NCBI RefSeq assembly: GCF_002261345.1
Contig: NZ_NEVT01000009.1
Coordinates: 434,001-498,000, forward strand
Origin: Bordetella genomosp. 2
Lineage (GTDB): Bacteria; Pseudomonadota; Gammaproteobacteria; Burkholderiales; Burkholderiaceae_B
Reading direction: 5' to 3'
Length of the DNA: 64,000 bases
Shown one piece after another: positions 47,818-56,800 of this stretch. Every line of letters begins with the position of its first letter. The first letter of the stretch is position 1. A program made the translations under genes and the position numbers. The notes below the pieces were generated by a model. It was not told where the DNA came from. It ran no database searches and worked only from the letters and a program-made list of their open reading frames with translations.

Positions 47818-48912
47818 ATGCCTACTCCTGGATCCACCATGCCGCCCGTTGCCTATGAAACCGATGACGCCCGCTGGGCCGCCGTGCAGGCGCGCGACGC
47901 CCGGGCCGACGGCAGCTTCGTCTATGCCGTGCGCACCACCGGAGTGTATTGCCGGCCCAGCAGTTCGGCCCGCCTGCCGCGTCGCGAGAACGTCGAATTC
48001 TTCGATACGCCGCAAGCGGCGGAAGCCGCCGGCTACCGGCCCAGCCGCCGCGCGACAGCGGACCGCGGCAGCGCCGCCGCCCGCCGCACGGCCCTGGTGG
48101 AGCAAGCCTGCCGGCATATCGAGCGCGCCGAGACGCCGCCCAGCCTGGAGACCCTGGCCCGCCAGGCCGGCCTGAGCACCTTTCACTTTCACCGCCTGTT
48201 CAGGGCCGAAACGGGGCTGACGCCCAAGGCCTATGCGGACGCCTACCGCGCCCATCGGCTACGCCAGGAATTGAACGGCGCCGGTACGGTGACCGAGGCG
48301 ATCTATGGCGCAGGGTTCAACTCCAACAGCCGCTTCTATGAAGCTTCGGGGCGCCTGCTGGGCATGCGGCCAGCCGACTACAAGGCTGGCGGACCCAATA
48401 CAGATATAGACTTTGCCGTGGGTGAGTGCTCACTTGGCTCGATACTCGTGGCGCGCAGCCAGCGCGGCATCTGCGTCATCTGGCTGGGCGACGATCCCGA
48501 TCGGCTGGTGCGCGATTTGCAGGATCGCTTCCCGCGCGCCCGGCTGCGCGGCGGCGATCCCGAATTCGAGCAACTGGTCGCACAGGTGGTGGGTTTCGTG
48601 GAGGCGCCGGCCCTGGGCCTGAACCTGCCGCTGGACGTGCGCGGCACCGCCTTCCAGGAGCGTGTCTGGCAAGCGCTGCGCGACATCGCGCCCGGGCAGA
48701 CCGCGAGCTATACCGATATCGCGCGCCGTATCGGCGCACCCAAGGCTGTGCGGGCAGTGGCCCAGGCGTGCGGGGCGAATCCGTTGGCGGTGGCCATACC
48801 TTGCCACCGCATCGTCCGGCGCGACGGCGATGTGTCCGGGTATCGCTGGGGGGTCGAACGCAAGCGCGAACTGCTGCGCCGGGAAGCGGATGCCATGGGC
48901 GAGGCGGCATGA
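47818..48912 (+). CDS. ada: bifunctional regulator / O6-methylguanine-DNA methyltransferase Ada
   Basis: A 364-residue Ada protein. The N-terminal Ada-type domain (about 15-85, YAVRTTGVYCRPSSSARLP) keeps the methyl-accepting Cys (E. coli Cys38 position). The other three zinc ligands are changed: Cys42 to Ser (RPSSS), Cys69 to Ser (GYRPS) and Cys72 to Ala (RRATAD). The AraC-type DNA-binding part (about 95-180, LETLARQAGLSTFHFHRLFR) is intact. The C-terminal methyltransferase has the PCHR active site (VAIPCHRIV). Repair of O6-methylguanine should work; the methylphosphotriester switch is doubtful. It overlaps the next gene by ATGA. Confidence 0.95.
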   Translation: MPTPGSTMPPVAYETDDARWAAVQARDARADGSFVYAVRTTGVYCRPSSSARLPRRENVEFFDTPQAAEAAGYRPSRRATADRGSAAARRTALVEQACRHIERAETPPSLETLARQAGLSTFHFHRLFRAETGLTPKAYADAYRAHRLRQELNGAGTVTEAIYGAGFNSNSRFYEASGRLLGMRPADYKAGGPNTDIDFAVGECSLGSILVARSQRGICVIWLGDDPDRLVRDLQDRFPRARLRGGDPEFEQLVAQVVGFVEAPALGLNLPLDVRGTAFQERVWQALRDIAPGQTASYTDIARRIGAPKAVRAVAQACGANPLAVAIPCHRIVRRDGDVSGYRWGVERKRELLRREADAMGEAA

Positions 48913-49199
48913 CTGGCGGGCCGGCACCTGGCGCGCCTGGCGGGCGGTGGCGGTTGACCGGCCCGGACGGCCGCCAGTACTGCAGCGAGCGGCCGGGCAC
49001 GCTCGGCGGACACCGCGGCACCCGCATCTATGGGCGCCTGGATTGCCGTGCCGCGCGGCTGGCCATCGCGCGCGGCGGCTATGTGCGCTACCGGGTATTC
49101 TTCGCCGACGAGGCCGCCGCGCTGGCCGCCGGCTACCGGCCGTGCGCCGTCTGCCTGCCCGGGCCCTACGCGGCATGGAAGGCCGCCCGCGCACGCTAG
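48909..49199 (+). CDS. small Ada-like metal-binding protein
   Basis: A 96-residue protein of the Ada-type metal-binding family. The fold core is GTLGGHRGTRIYGRLDC, then YVRYRVFFADEAAALAAGYR and PCAVC. Cysteines in YCSERPG, RLDC and PCAVC could form the zinc site. It begins within the ada stop (ATGA), so the two are coupled. Its stop TAG is inside the six-base IS481 target copy GCTAGC and is native, since removing the element restores the same stop. Function unknown; it provides cysteines that Ada itself lacks. Confidence 0.8.
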   Translation: MTGGPAPGAPGGRWRLTGPDGRQYCSERPGTLGGHRGTRIYGRLDCRAARLAIARGGYVRYRVFFADEAAALAAGYRPCAVCLPGPYAAWKAARAR

Positions 49200-49200
49200 C
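49195..49200. repeat. IS481 target-site duplication, left copy
   Basis: GCTAGC, the NCTAGN target of IS481. It supplies the TAG of the small Ada-like gene on the plus strand and the TAG of the transposase on the minus strand. Confidence 0.95.
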
Positions 49201-50146
49201 TGTGAAGTGTCAAGACGTTGTATCCAACCAGGTTGAGTCTGGAGATGGGTGTGGCGCGTCCGATGCCCTGGTGAGGTCGATGCCAGTTGTAGTGGTGTAA
49301 CCAGGAATTCATGGCCAGGGCTCGGTGCTGTGAGTTTTGATAGGTGTAGGCATAGGCCCACTCTCGCAATGCCGACTGGATGAACCGCTCGGCCTTGCCA
49401 TTGGTCTGGGGCCGATAAGGGCGCGTGAAGCGGTGTTTGATGCCCAATTGGCGGCACAAGGCGGCGAAGGCATGGCTACGGAAGGCCGAGCCGTTGTCGG
49501 TCAGCAGCCGCTTGATGGTCACGCCCAGGGCGGCGTAATAAGACGCGGCATCCCGTAGGAACTGGCATGCGCTGGGGCTACGTTCATCGGGATGGATATC
49601 GGTAAAAGCCACGCGAGCGTGGTCGTCGATGGCCACGAAGACGTAGTCCCAGCCAGCTCCCTCGACGGTATCGCGCCGATCGCCCGTGACGCGATGGCCG
49701 GGGCGCTGGATGCGGCCCAGCTTCTTGATGTCGATATGCAACAACTCGCCTGGGGCCGAGTGTTCGTAGCGCACCACCGGCTCGGCAGGCTCCAGATCGG
49801 CCAGGCGCGACAGCCCGGCCCGAGCCAGGACCCGGCTGACGGTGCTGGCGGACACGCCCAGGGCCTGTGCGATGCGCGCCTGGGTCAGCCGCTTGCGGCG
49901 CAGCTCCACGATGGCCAGCGCCTTGGCCGGGGCAATCGCTCGGGGCGAGACCGCCGGGCGCGAGGACGCGTCGGCCAGGCCCGCCTGGCCTTGGGCCAGG
50001 AACCGCCCCAGCCACTTGCGTACCGTGGGCGCAGTCACCCCATAGACCACGGCTGCCTCGGGAGCGCTTAATTGCTTGGCGGTCAGTTGTTGGACCATTT
50101 CAAGTCGACGTATGAACGTCAGTCGGGCATGCTTATGGGTGTTCAT
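49196..50146 (-). CDS. IS481 transposase
   Basis: A 316-residue DDE transposase of the IS481 family. It starts MNTHKHARLTFIRRLEMVQQ with an N-terminal helix-turn-helix (about 10-110). The catalytic core has Asp in LLHIDIKKLG, Asp in LLTDNGSAF and Glu in QTNGKAERFIQSAL. The reading frame runs out of the element: the Ser codon spans the element end and the stop TAG lies in the target duplication. It looks fully intact and could be active. Confidence 0.96.
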   Translation of the reverse strand: MNTHKHARLTFIRRLEMVQQLTAKQLSAPEAAVVYGVTAPTVRKWLGRFLAQGQAGLADASSRPAVSPRAIAPAKALAIVELRRKRLTQARIAQALGVSASTVSRVLARAGLSRLADLEPAEPVVRYEHSAPGELLHIDIKKLGRIQRPGHRVTGDRRDTVEGAGWDYVFVAIDDHARVAFTDIHPDERSPSACQFLRDAASYYAALGVTIKRLLTDNGSAFRSHAFAALCRQLGIKHRFTRPYRPQTNGKAERFIQSALREWAYAYTYQNSQHRALAMNSWLHHYNWHRPHQGIGRATPISRLNLVGYNVLTLHS

Positions 50147-50243
50147 CCGGCCGGACTCCTTGAGTGAACTGGGGGTTTGGCGATTTCCAGTTTCTCAAAT
50201 CCGGTTCGGATGAACCATGCATACAACCTATTGAATCTTCACA
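49201..50243 (-). mobile_element. insertion sequence IS481, complete copy
   Basis: A 1043-base element flanked by the duplicated hexamer GCTAGC (49195-49200 and 50244-50249). The terminal inverted repeats match at 19 of the first 23 positions (left TGTGAAGTGTCAAGACGTTG, right TGTGAAGATTCAATAGGTTG read inward). It encodes one transposase on the minus strand. It sits exactly between two convergent genes whose stop codons overlapped in the single original GCTAGC. IS481 is present in very many copies in B. pertussis. Confidence 0.97.
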
Positions 50244-50249
50244 GCTAGC
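50244..50249. repeat. IS481 target-site duplication, right copy
   Basis: GCTAGC, identical to the left copy. On the minus strand its CTA provides the TAG stop of the DUF924 gene. Confidence 0.95.
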
Positions 50250-50793
50250 CGGCAAACCCTCCTTCGTCCAGGAAGGCCTGCTCCTCGGGCGTGGTGTCCC
50301 GCCCCAGCAGCGCATTGCGGTGCGGGAAACGGCCAAAGCGCTCGACGATGCGCAGGTGATCTTCCGCGTGGTATAGCCAGGGCTCGCCCAGCTGGCGTTG
50401 CAGCGCCACCGACTGGCGCTGGTCGTCCAGGCTTTCAGAATGGGACAGGGGCAGGTAGCAGAACACCCGCATGCCCGTTTCGATGCGCGCGTCGTGGCCG
50501 GCCTCCAGGAGGCGGCGCGTGTAGTAGCGGGCCAGCGGATCGGTGGCGTACATGTGCCCGGTGCCGCGGAACGCGTTGCGCGGAAACTGGTCCAGCAGGA
50601 TCAGCAGCGCCAGCGCGCCGGGCGCGCTGCTTTCCCAGTGATCGAGTTCACGCCGGGCGGCAGCCATGTGCAGGTCCAGGAAACGTTCGCGGAATGCCTG
50701 GTCGAAGGCCGTGTCCTTGCGGAACCAGCGCTCGGGACCCGCTTCGCGCCAGAACCGGACCACGGCGTCCGGGTCGTCATGGGGCTTGTTCAA
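50245..50793 (-). CDS. DUF924 family protein
   Basis: A 182-residue protein of the DUF924 family, which has a helical, TPR-like fold and no established function. Family features are VVRFWREAGPERWFRKD, LILLDQFPRNAFRGT and a CYLPLSHSESLDDQ block. A TTG start at 50793 is proposed: GGAGG lies nine bases upstream and there is no ATG until well inside the conserved part; an open extension upstream is not conserved. The stop lies in the IS481 target copy. It converged on the small Ada-like gene before the insertion. Confidence 0.85.
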   Translation of the reverse strand: MNKPHDDPDAVVRFWREAGPERWFRKDTAFDQAFRERFLDLHMAAARRELDHWESSAPGALALLILLDQFPRNAFRGTGHMYATDPLARYYTRRLLEAGHDARIETGMRVFCYLPLSHSESLDDQRQSVALQRQLGEPWLYHAEDHLRIVERFGRFPHRNALLGRDTTPEEQAFLDEGGFAG

Positions 50794-50857
50794 GATCGGT
50801 TTCCTCCGGGTTTGACGGCATGTCGCTGCGGCGAGCATACCCTGCATGGCGGCGCAA

Positions 50858-50868
50858 GGACTAGTCAC
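50858..50868. promoter_or_regulatory. GACTAGTC dyad upstream of narK1
   Basis: GGACTAGTCAC centred about 98 bases before the narK1 start. The same GACTAGTC core occurs twice in front of narG (53689-53722). It is a candidate operator for a nitrate- or redox-responsive regulator; the identity is not known to me. Confidence 0.5.
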
Positions 50869-50960
50869 ATTGCAGTGGTCCGGCAGGTCTCTCGGCGAAT
50901 ATTCACGCGCGCATGGCGAGCCTATCTTGCAGGCATGTCCAATGACATGAGCAAGCAATC

Positions 50961-52214
50961 ATGGCCAACCAGTCTTCCACGGGCGCCGCGACCCGTGTCC
51001 TGATCTCGAGCACGTTCGCTTTCACGATCTGCTTCGCGGTATGGATGATCTTTGCCGTGCTGGGAATTCCGATCAAGAACCAGCTCGGGCTGTCCGAAAC
51101 CGAATTCGGCCTGCTGGCCGCCACGCCGGTCTTGAGCGGGTCGCTCATTCGCGTGCCGCTGGGCATCTGGACCGACCGCTACGGCGGCCGCATCGTGTTC
51201 TTCCTGCTGATGCTCGTCTCCGTGCCGGCCATCTGGCTGCTGGCCTATGCCACCGAGTTCTGGCAGTTCCTGTTGCTGGGCCTGTTCGTCGGCCTGACCG
51301 GCGGTTCGTTCTCCGTGGGCACGCCTTACGTGGCGCGCTGGTTCCCGCGCAACCGGCAAGGCCTGGCCATGGGTGTCTTCGGCGCCGGCAACTCCGGTTC
51401 GGCGCTCACCAAGTTCGTCGCGCCGGCGCTCATCGCCGCGGCCGGCGGCGCCTGGGTCATCGTGCCCAAGGTCTACGCCGTCGCGCTGCTGGTCACCGCT
51501 ATCCTGTTCTGGCTGTTCTCCGCCACCAACCCGGCCCACAACGTGCGCGGCGGGGCGAGCCTGTCGGCCCAGATCGCGATGCTGCGCTACCCGCGCGTGT
51601 GGCGCTATTGCCAGTACTACTCGGTGGTGTTCGGCGGGTACGTGGCGCTGGCCCTGTGGATGACCAAGTACTACGTCGGCGAGTACGGTTTCGACATGAA
51701 AATCGCCGCGCTGCTGGCAGCCTGCTTTTCGCTGCCTGGCGGCGTACTGCGGGCGGTGGGCGGCTGGATATCCGACAAATACGGCGCCTACCGCACCACC
51801 TGGTGGGTCATGTGGGTGTGCTGGGTCGCCTTCTTCATTCTCAGTTATCCCCAGACGCATTTCATCATCCAGACCGATACCGGCGCGCGCGAATTCTCGC
51901 TGGTGCTCGGCCCCACCATGTTCACCGTCCTGATGTTCGTGGTCGGCATCGCCATGGCGATCGGCAAGGCCTCGGTGTTCAAGTTCATCTCGGATGAATT
52001 CGACAGCAACATCGGCGCCGTGTCCGGCATTGTCGGCCTGGCCGGCGGCCTCGGCGGGTTCGTGCTGCCCATTCTGTTCGGCGCCCTGCTCGACCTGACC
52101 GGCATCCGCTCCAGCGCCTTCATGCTGATGTACGGCACGGTGTGCGTCTCGCTCATCTGGATGCACTACAGCTTCCGCCCCGAAATGCGCCAGCCGGCCA
52201 TGCGCGCCGCCTGA
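50961..52214 (+). CDS. narK1: nitrate/nitrite transporter, MFS (NarK1 type)
   Basis: A 417-residue, 12-helix MFS transporter. Nitrate-porter signatures are GLFVGLTGGSFSVGTPYVAR and, in the second half, VSGIVGLAGGLGGFVLPILF. The arginine in the IRVPLGIWTDRYGGR region agrees with the substrate-binding Arg of NarK proteins. NarK1-type proteins are usually proton-nitrate symporters that start nitrate import. It is the first gene of the nar locus, 74 bases before narK2. Confidence 0.92.
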   Translation: MANQSSTGAATRVLISSTFAFTICFAVWMIFAVLGIPIKNQLGLSETEFGLLAATPVLSGSLIRVPLGIWTDRYGGRIVFFLLMLVSVPAIWLLAYATEFWQFLLLGLFVGLTGGSFSVGTPYVARWFPRNRQGLAMGVFGAGNSGSALTKFVAPALIAAAGGAWVIVPKVYAVALLVTAILFWLFSATNPAHNVRGGASLSAQIAMLRYPRVWRYCQYYSVVFGGYVALALWMTKYYVGEYGFDMKIAALLAACFSLPGGVLRAVGGWISDKYGAYRTTWWVMWVCWVAFFILSYPQTHFIIQTDTGAREFSLVLGPTMFTVLMFVVGIAMAIGKASVFKFISDEFDSNIGAVSGIVGLAGGLGGFVLPILFGALLDLTGIRSSAFMLMYGTVCVSLIWMHYSFRPEMRQPAMRAA

Positions 52215-52287
52215 CGACGCCATCGGCATTCATCCCCCATCCCTGCCGGACGGCCCGCCGTCCGGCTCATCAGCCCGCGAGAGCATC

Positions 52288-53676
52288 ATGTCCAGTAGCT
52301 ATGTCCTGACCCGCTGGGAACCGGAAAACCAGAATTTCTGGCGCACCACCGGCGCCCGCATCGCCAACCGCAACCTGTGGATATCCATACCGGCGCTCAG
52401 CCTGGCATTCTGCATCTGGATGCTGTGGAGCGTCGTCGTGGTCAACCTGGACAAGGCCGGCTTCCTGTTGTCCAAGAACCAGATGTTCTGGCTGACGGCG
52501 CTGCCGGCGTTGTCCGGCGCCACGCTGCGCATCTTCTATTCGTTCCTGGTGCCGGTGTTCGGCGGCCGCCGCTGGACCGCGATCTCCACCGCCACCCTGC
52601 TCATTCCCGCCATCGGCATGGGCTTCGCGCTGCGCGACCCGACCACCTCCTACCCGACCCTGCTGGCGCTGGCGCTGCTGTGCGGCTTCGGTGGCGGCAA
52701 TTTCAGTTCCAGCATGGCCAACATCAGCTTCTTCTTCCCCAAGGAGAAAAAAGGCTTCGCCACCGGCATGAATGCCGGCATCGGCAACCTGGGCGTGTCG
52801 CTGGTGCAGTTCGTGGTGCCGGTCATCATCACCATGGGCGTGTTCGGCACGCTGGGCGGCGACCCGCAGCGCTTTGTCGTCGATGGCGTCGAACACCGGA
52901 TATGGCTGCAGAACGCCGGCTTCATCTGGGTGCCCATCATCCTGGTGTCGGCGCTGGCCGCCTGGTTCGGCATGAACGACATCGCCGACGCCCGCGCCTC
53001 CTTCGCCGACCAGGCCGTCATTTTCAAGCGCAAGCACAACTGGCTGATGTGCTGGCTGTACATCGGCACGTTCGGCTCGTTCATCGGGTTCTCGGCCGGC
53101 TTCGCCATGCTCACCAAGGCGCTGTTCCCGGGCGTCAACCCGGTTACCTACGCGTTCCTGGGGCCGCTGGTGGGTTCGCTGACACGGCCGCTGGGCGGCT
53201 GGATCTCCGACAAGATCGGCGGCGCGCGCGTCACGCTGCTGGTGTTCGCCGGCATGATCGGCGCCGTGCTCGGCGTGCTGGCCTTCGTGCCCGGCCAGGG
53301 CAGCGCCGGCAACTTCCCGGCCTTCCTGGCGATGTTCATCGTGCTGTTCGCCTTGACCGGCGTGGGCAACGGCTCGACGTTCCGCATGATTCCCGTGATC
53401 TTCCTGCACGAGCGCACCCTGGCCGCGCAAGGACAAGGCCCGCAGGCCGAAAAGCAGGCCGTGATGGACGCCGGCAAGGAGTCCGCGGCGGTGCTCGGCT
53501 TCTCCGGCGCCATCGGCGCCTACGGCGGTTTCTTCATTCCCCGCAGCTTCGGCACCTCGCTCGAGATGACGGGCAGCGTGAGCGCGGCGCTGTATTGCTT
53601 CATTGCGTTCTACGTCAGCTGCCTGTGCATAACCTGGTGGTACTACGCGCGCCGCAACGCGCCGGTGCCGTGCTGA
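52288..53676 (+). CDS. narK2: nitrate/nitrite antiporter, MFS (NarK2 type)
   Basis: A 462-residue MFS transporter. Signatures are LLCGFGGGNFSSSMANISFF and GFSGAIGAYGGFFIPRSFG, typical of NarK2. NarK2-type proteins exchange nitrate for nitrite, removing the product of respiration. It forms a pair with narK1 and precedes the narGHJI operon, separated from narG by 152 bases holding two GACTAGTC dyads. Confidence 0.92.
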   Translation: MSSSYVLTRWEPENQNFWRTTGARIANRNLWISIPALSLAFCIWMLWSVVVVNLDKAGFLLSKNQMFWLTALPALSGATLRIFYSFLVPVFGGRRWTAISTATLLIPAIGMGFALRDPTTSYPTLLALALLCGFGGGNFSSSMANISFFFPKEKKGFATGMNAGIGNLGVSLVQFVVPVIITMGVFGTLGGDPQRFVVDGVEHRIWLQNAGFIWVPIILVSALAAWFGMNDIADARASFADQAVIFKRKHNWLMCWLYIGTFGSFIGFSAGFAMLTKALFPGVNPVTYAFLGPLVGSLTRPLGGWISDKIGGARVTLLVFAGMIGAVLGVLAFVPGQGSAGNFPAFLAMFIVLFALTGVGNGSTFRMIPVIFLHERTLAAQGQGPQAEKQAVMDAGKESAAVLGFSGAIGAYGGFFIPRSFGTSLEMTGSVSAALYCFIAFYVSCLCITWWYYARRNAPVPC

Positions 53677-53688
53677 TCCGGCCTGCCG

Positions 53689-53722
53689 GTGACTAGTCAC
53701 TTCGACTCATCAGGACTAGTCC
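53689..53722. promoter_or_regulatory. two GACTAGTC dyads upstream of narG
   Basis: GTGACTAGTCAC (53689-53700), a perfect 12-base palindrome, and GGACTAGTCC (53713-53722), a perfect 10-base palindrome, centred 23 bases apart (about two helical turns). They lie about 110-140 bases before the narG start. The same core precedes narK1. The spacing and position suggest an activator site for the nar operon (inference). Confidence 0.6.
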
Positions 53723-53828
53723 GCTTGATGTGGCGACCCTCTACCAGCGATGAATGGTGGGGGGCGCCCAGCCTCAATAGAGTAGTAACTGGTACACGCC
53801 GGCCCCATCGGCGTACACGGAGAACACA

Positions 53829-56800
53829 ATGAGCCATTTCCTCGATCGACTGAAATTCATGTCGCGGGTGAAATCCACTTTCGCGGGTGGCCACGGTGAA
53901 GTGGTCAACGAAGACCGCACCTGGGAAAACGCCTATCGCAGCCGCTGGCAGCACGACAAGGTCGTGCGCTCGACGCACGGCGTCAACTGCACCGGTTCGT
54001 GCTCGTGGAAGGTCTATGTCAAGAACGGCCTGATCACCTGGGAAACCCAGCAGACCGACTACCCGCGCACCCGGCCCGACCTGCCCAATCACGAGCCGCG
54101 CGGCTGTCCGCGCGGCGCTTCGTACAGCTGGTACGTCTATTCGGCGCAGCGCGTCAAATACCCGATGATCCGCGGCCGCCTCATGGAGATGTGGCGCGAG
54201 GCGCGCAAGACCATGGATCCGATCGCGGCCTGGGAATCCATCAGCCAGGACCCGGTCAAGGCCAGGCGCTACAAGTCGGTGCGCGGCCTGGGCGGCTTCG
54301 TGCGCGCCGACTGGGACACCGCCACCGAGATCATCGCCGCGGCCAATGCCTACACCATCAAGCGTTTCGGGCCCGACCGCCTGATCGGCTTCTCGCCCAT
54401 CCCGGCCATGTCCATGGTCAGCTACGCGGCGGGCGCGCGCTACCTGAGCCTGCTCGGCGGCGCCTGCCTGAGCTTCTACGACTGGTACTGCGACCTGCCC
54501 CCGGCCAGCCCGCAGATCTGGGGCGAACAGACCGACGTGCCGGAATCGGCCGATTGGTACAACTCCACGTACCTGATCGTCTGGGGCTCGAATGTGCCGC
54601 AGACCCGCACGCCCGACGCGCACTTCTATACCGAAGTCCGCTACAAGGGCACCAAGACGGTAGCGGTGTCCAGCGACTTCGGCGAAATGGTCAAGTTCGG
54701 CGATATCTGGCTGGCGCCCAAGCAGGGAACCGACGCCGCGCTGGCGCTGGCCATGGGGCATGTCATCCTGAAAGAATTCCACCACGCCGGCGCATCGGAT
54801 TACTTCCGCGACTATGCCAAGCGCTACACCGACATGCCGATGCTGGTGCAGTTGACCGCGCGCGACGGCTGCCTGGTGCCCGACCATTTCCTGCGCGCCT
54901 CGCAACTGGACGACGCCCTCGGCCAGCACAACAACCCCGACTGGAAGACATTGCTCATCGACGCGCAGACCGGCGAGCTGGTGGTGCCCAATGGCAGCAT
55001 CGGCTTTCGCTGGGGCGAAGCCGCGGTCGACGGGGGTGCCAAGGCGGGCCGCTGGAACCTCGAGCCCCACGATGGCGGCAGCGGCCGCAAGGTGGATCCC
55101 GCACTGTCGCTGATCGACGGCCACGATGCCGTGGTGGGCGTGGGTTTCCCGTACTTCGGCGGCGAGCATGGCAGCGTGCTGGTGCGCAACGTGCCGGTGC
55201 GGTACATCACCCTGGCCGATGGCAGCCAGGCCTGCGTGGCCACGGTGTACGACCTGCAGATGGCCAGCTACGGCGTCGACCGGGGGCTGGGCGGCGCCAA
55301 CGTGGCCGCGTCCTACGACGACGATGTTCCCTATACCCCGGCCTGGCAGGAAAAACACACTTCGGTGCCCCGCAACCTGGTCATCCAGGTGGCGCGCGAG
55401 TTCGCCCAGAACGCCCACGATACCCAGGGCAAGTCCATGGTGATCGTGGGGGCGGCGCTGAACCACTGGTACCACATGGACATGACCTACCGCGGCATCA
55501 TCAACTTGCTGATGATGTGCGGTTGCGTAGGCAAGAGCGGCGGCGGCTGGGCCCATTACGTGGGCCAGGAAAAGCTGCGCCCGCAGTTCGGCTGGGCGCC
55601 GCTGGCGTTCGCCACCGACTGGTCGCGTCCGCCGCGGCACATGAACGGCACGTCGTTCTTCTACGCGCATACCAGCCAGTGGCGCCATGAAAAGCTGCCG
55701 GTCAGCGACATCCTGGGGCCCACCGCGGACGCCGCGCGCTACGCCGGGCTGAGCATGATCGACCTGAACGCCAAGTCCGAACGCATGGGCTGGCTGCCGT
55801 CGGCCCCCCAGCTGCAGACCAACCCCCTGGACATCACGGCGCAGGCCGAGGCGGCCGGCGAGGATCCGGTCGCGTACGCGGCCGCGCGCCTGAAGCGCGG
55901 CGAATTGCAGATGAGCTGCGACGACCCGGACGATCCCGCCAATTTCCCGCGCAACATGTTCGTCTGGCGGTCCAACATCCTGGGGTCGAGCGGCAAGGGC
56001 CACGAATACTTCCTGAAGTACCTGCTGGGCACCCAGAACGCCGTGTTCGGCGACGAGGCCGACGCCATCAAGCCCGCGCAGGTGCGTTATCGCGAAGAAG
56101 CAGCCGAAGGCAAGCTCGACCTGCTGACCGTGCTGGATTTCCGCATGAGCACCACCTGCCTGTACGGCGATATCGTGCTGCCCACCGCCACCTGGTACGA
56201 GAAGGACGACCTGAACACGTCGGACATGCATCCGTTCATTCATCCGCTGTCCGAAGCGGTCCAGCCCCTGTGGGAAAGCAAGACCGACTGGGAAATCTAC
56301 AAGCTCATCGCGCGCAAGTTCAGCGAGATCGGCGGGCCCTACCTGGGCAAGCGCAAGGACCTGGTGCTGACGCCGCTGCTGCACGATACCCCGGCCGAAC
56401 TGGGGCAGGCGTTCGAGCCGAAGGACTGGAAACTGGGCGAGTGCGACCTGGTGCCGGGCAAGACCGCGCCCGCCATGACGGTGGTCGAGCGCGACTACAA
56501 CGACATCTATCGCAAGTTCACCTCGGTCGGGCCGCTGCTGGACAAACTGGGCAATGGCGGCAAGGGCATCACCTGGAACACCGAGCACGAAGTGCACGAA
56601 CTGGCGGCATTCAACCGCCGCGTCGAGGAACCCGGCATCAGCGAAGGGCGGCCGCGCCTGGAGACGGCCATCGACGCGGCGGAGATGATCCTGACCTTCG
56701 CGCCGGAAACCAACGGCCACGTCTCGGTCAAGGCGTGGGAAGCGCTGGGCAAGGTCACCGGCCGCGACCACACCCACCTGGCGGTGGGCCGCGAGCACGA

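Noticed and set aside
48426-48908. Upstream extension of the small Ada-like gene through the ada coding region
   Set aside because: It lies entirely within ada in another frame; the ATGA junction gives the natural start.
53723-53740. Possible FNR box (TTGAT) upstream of narG
   Set aside because: Only one half-site; TTGATGTGGCGAC lacks the second ATCAA half.
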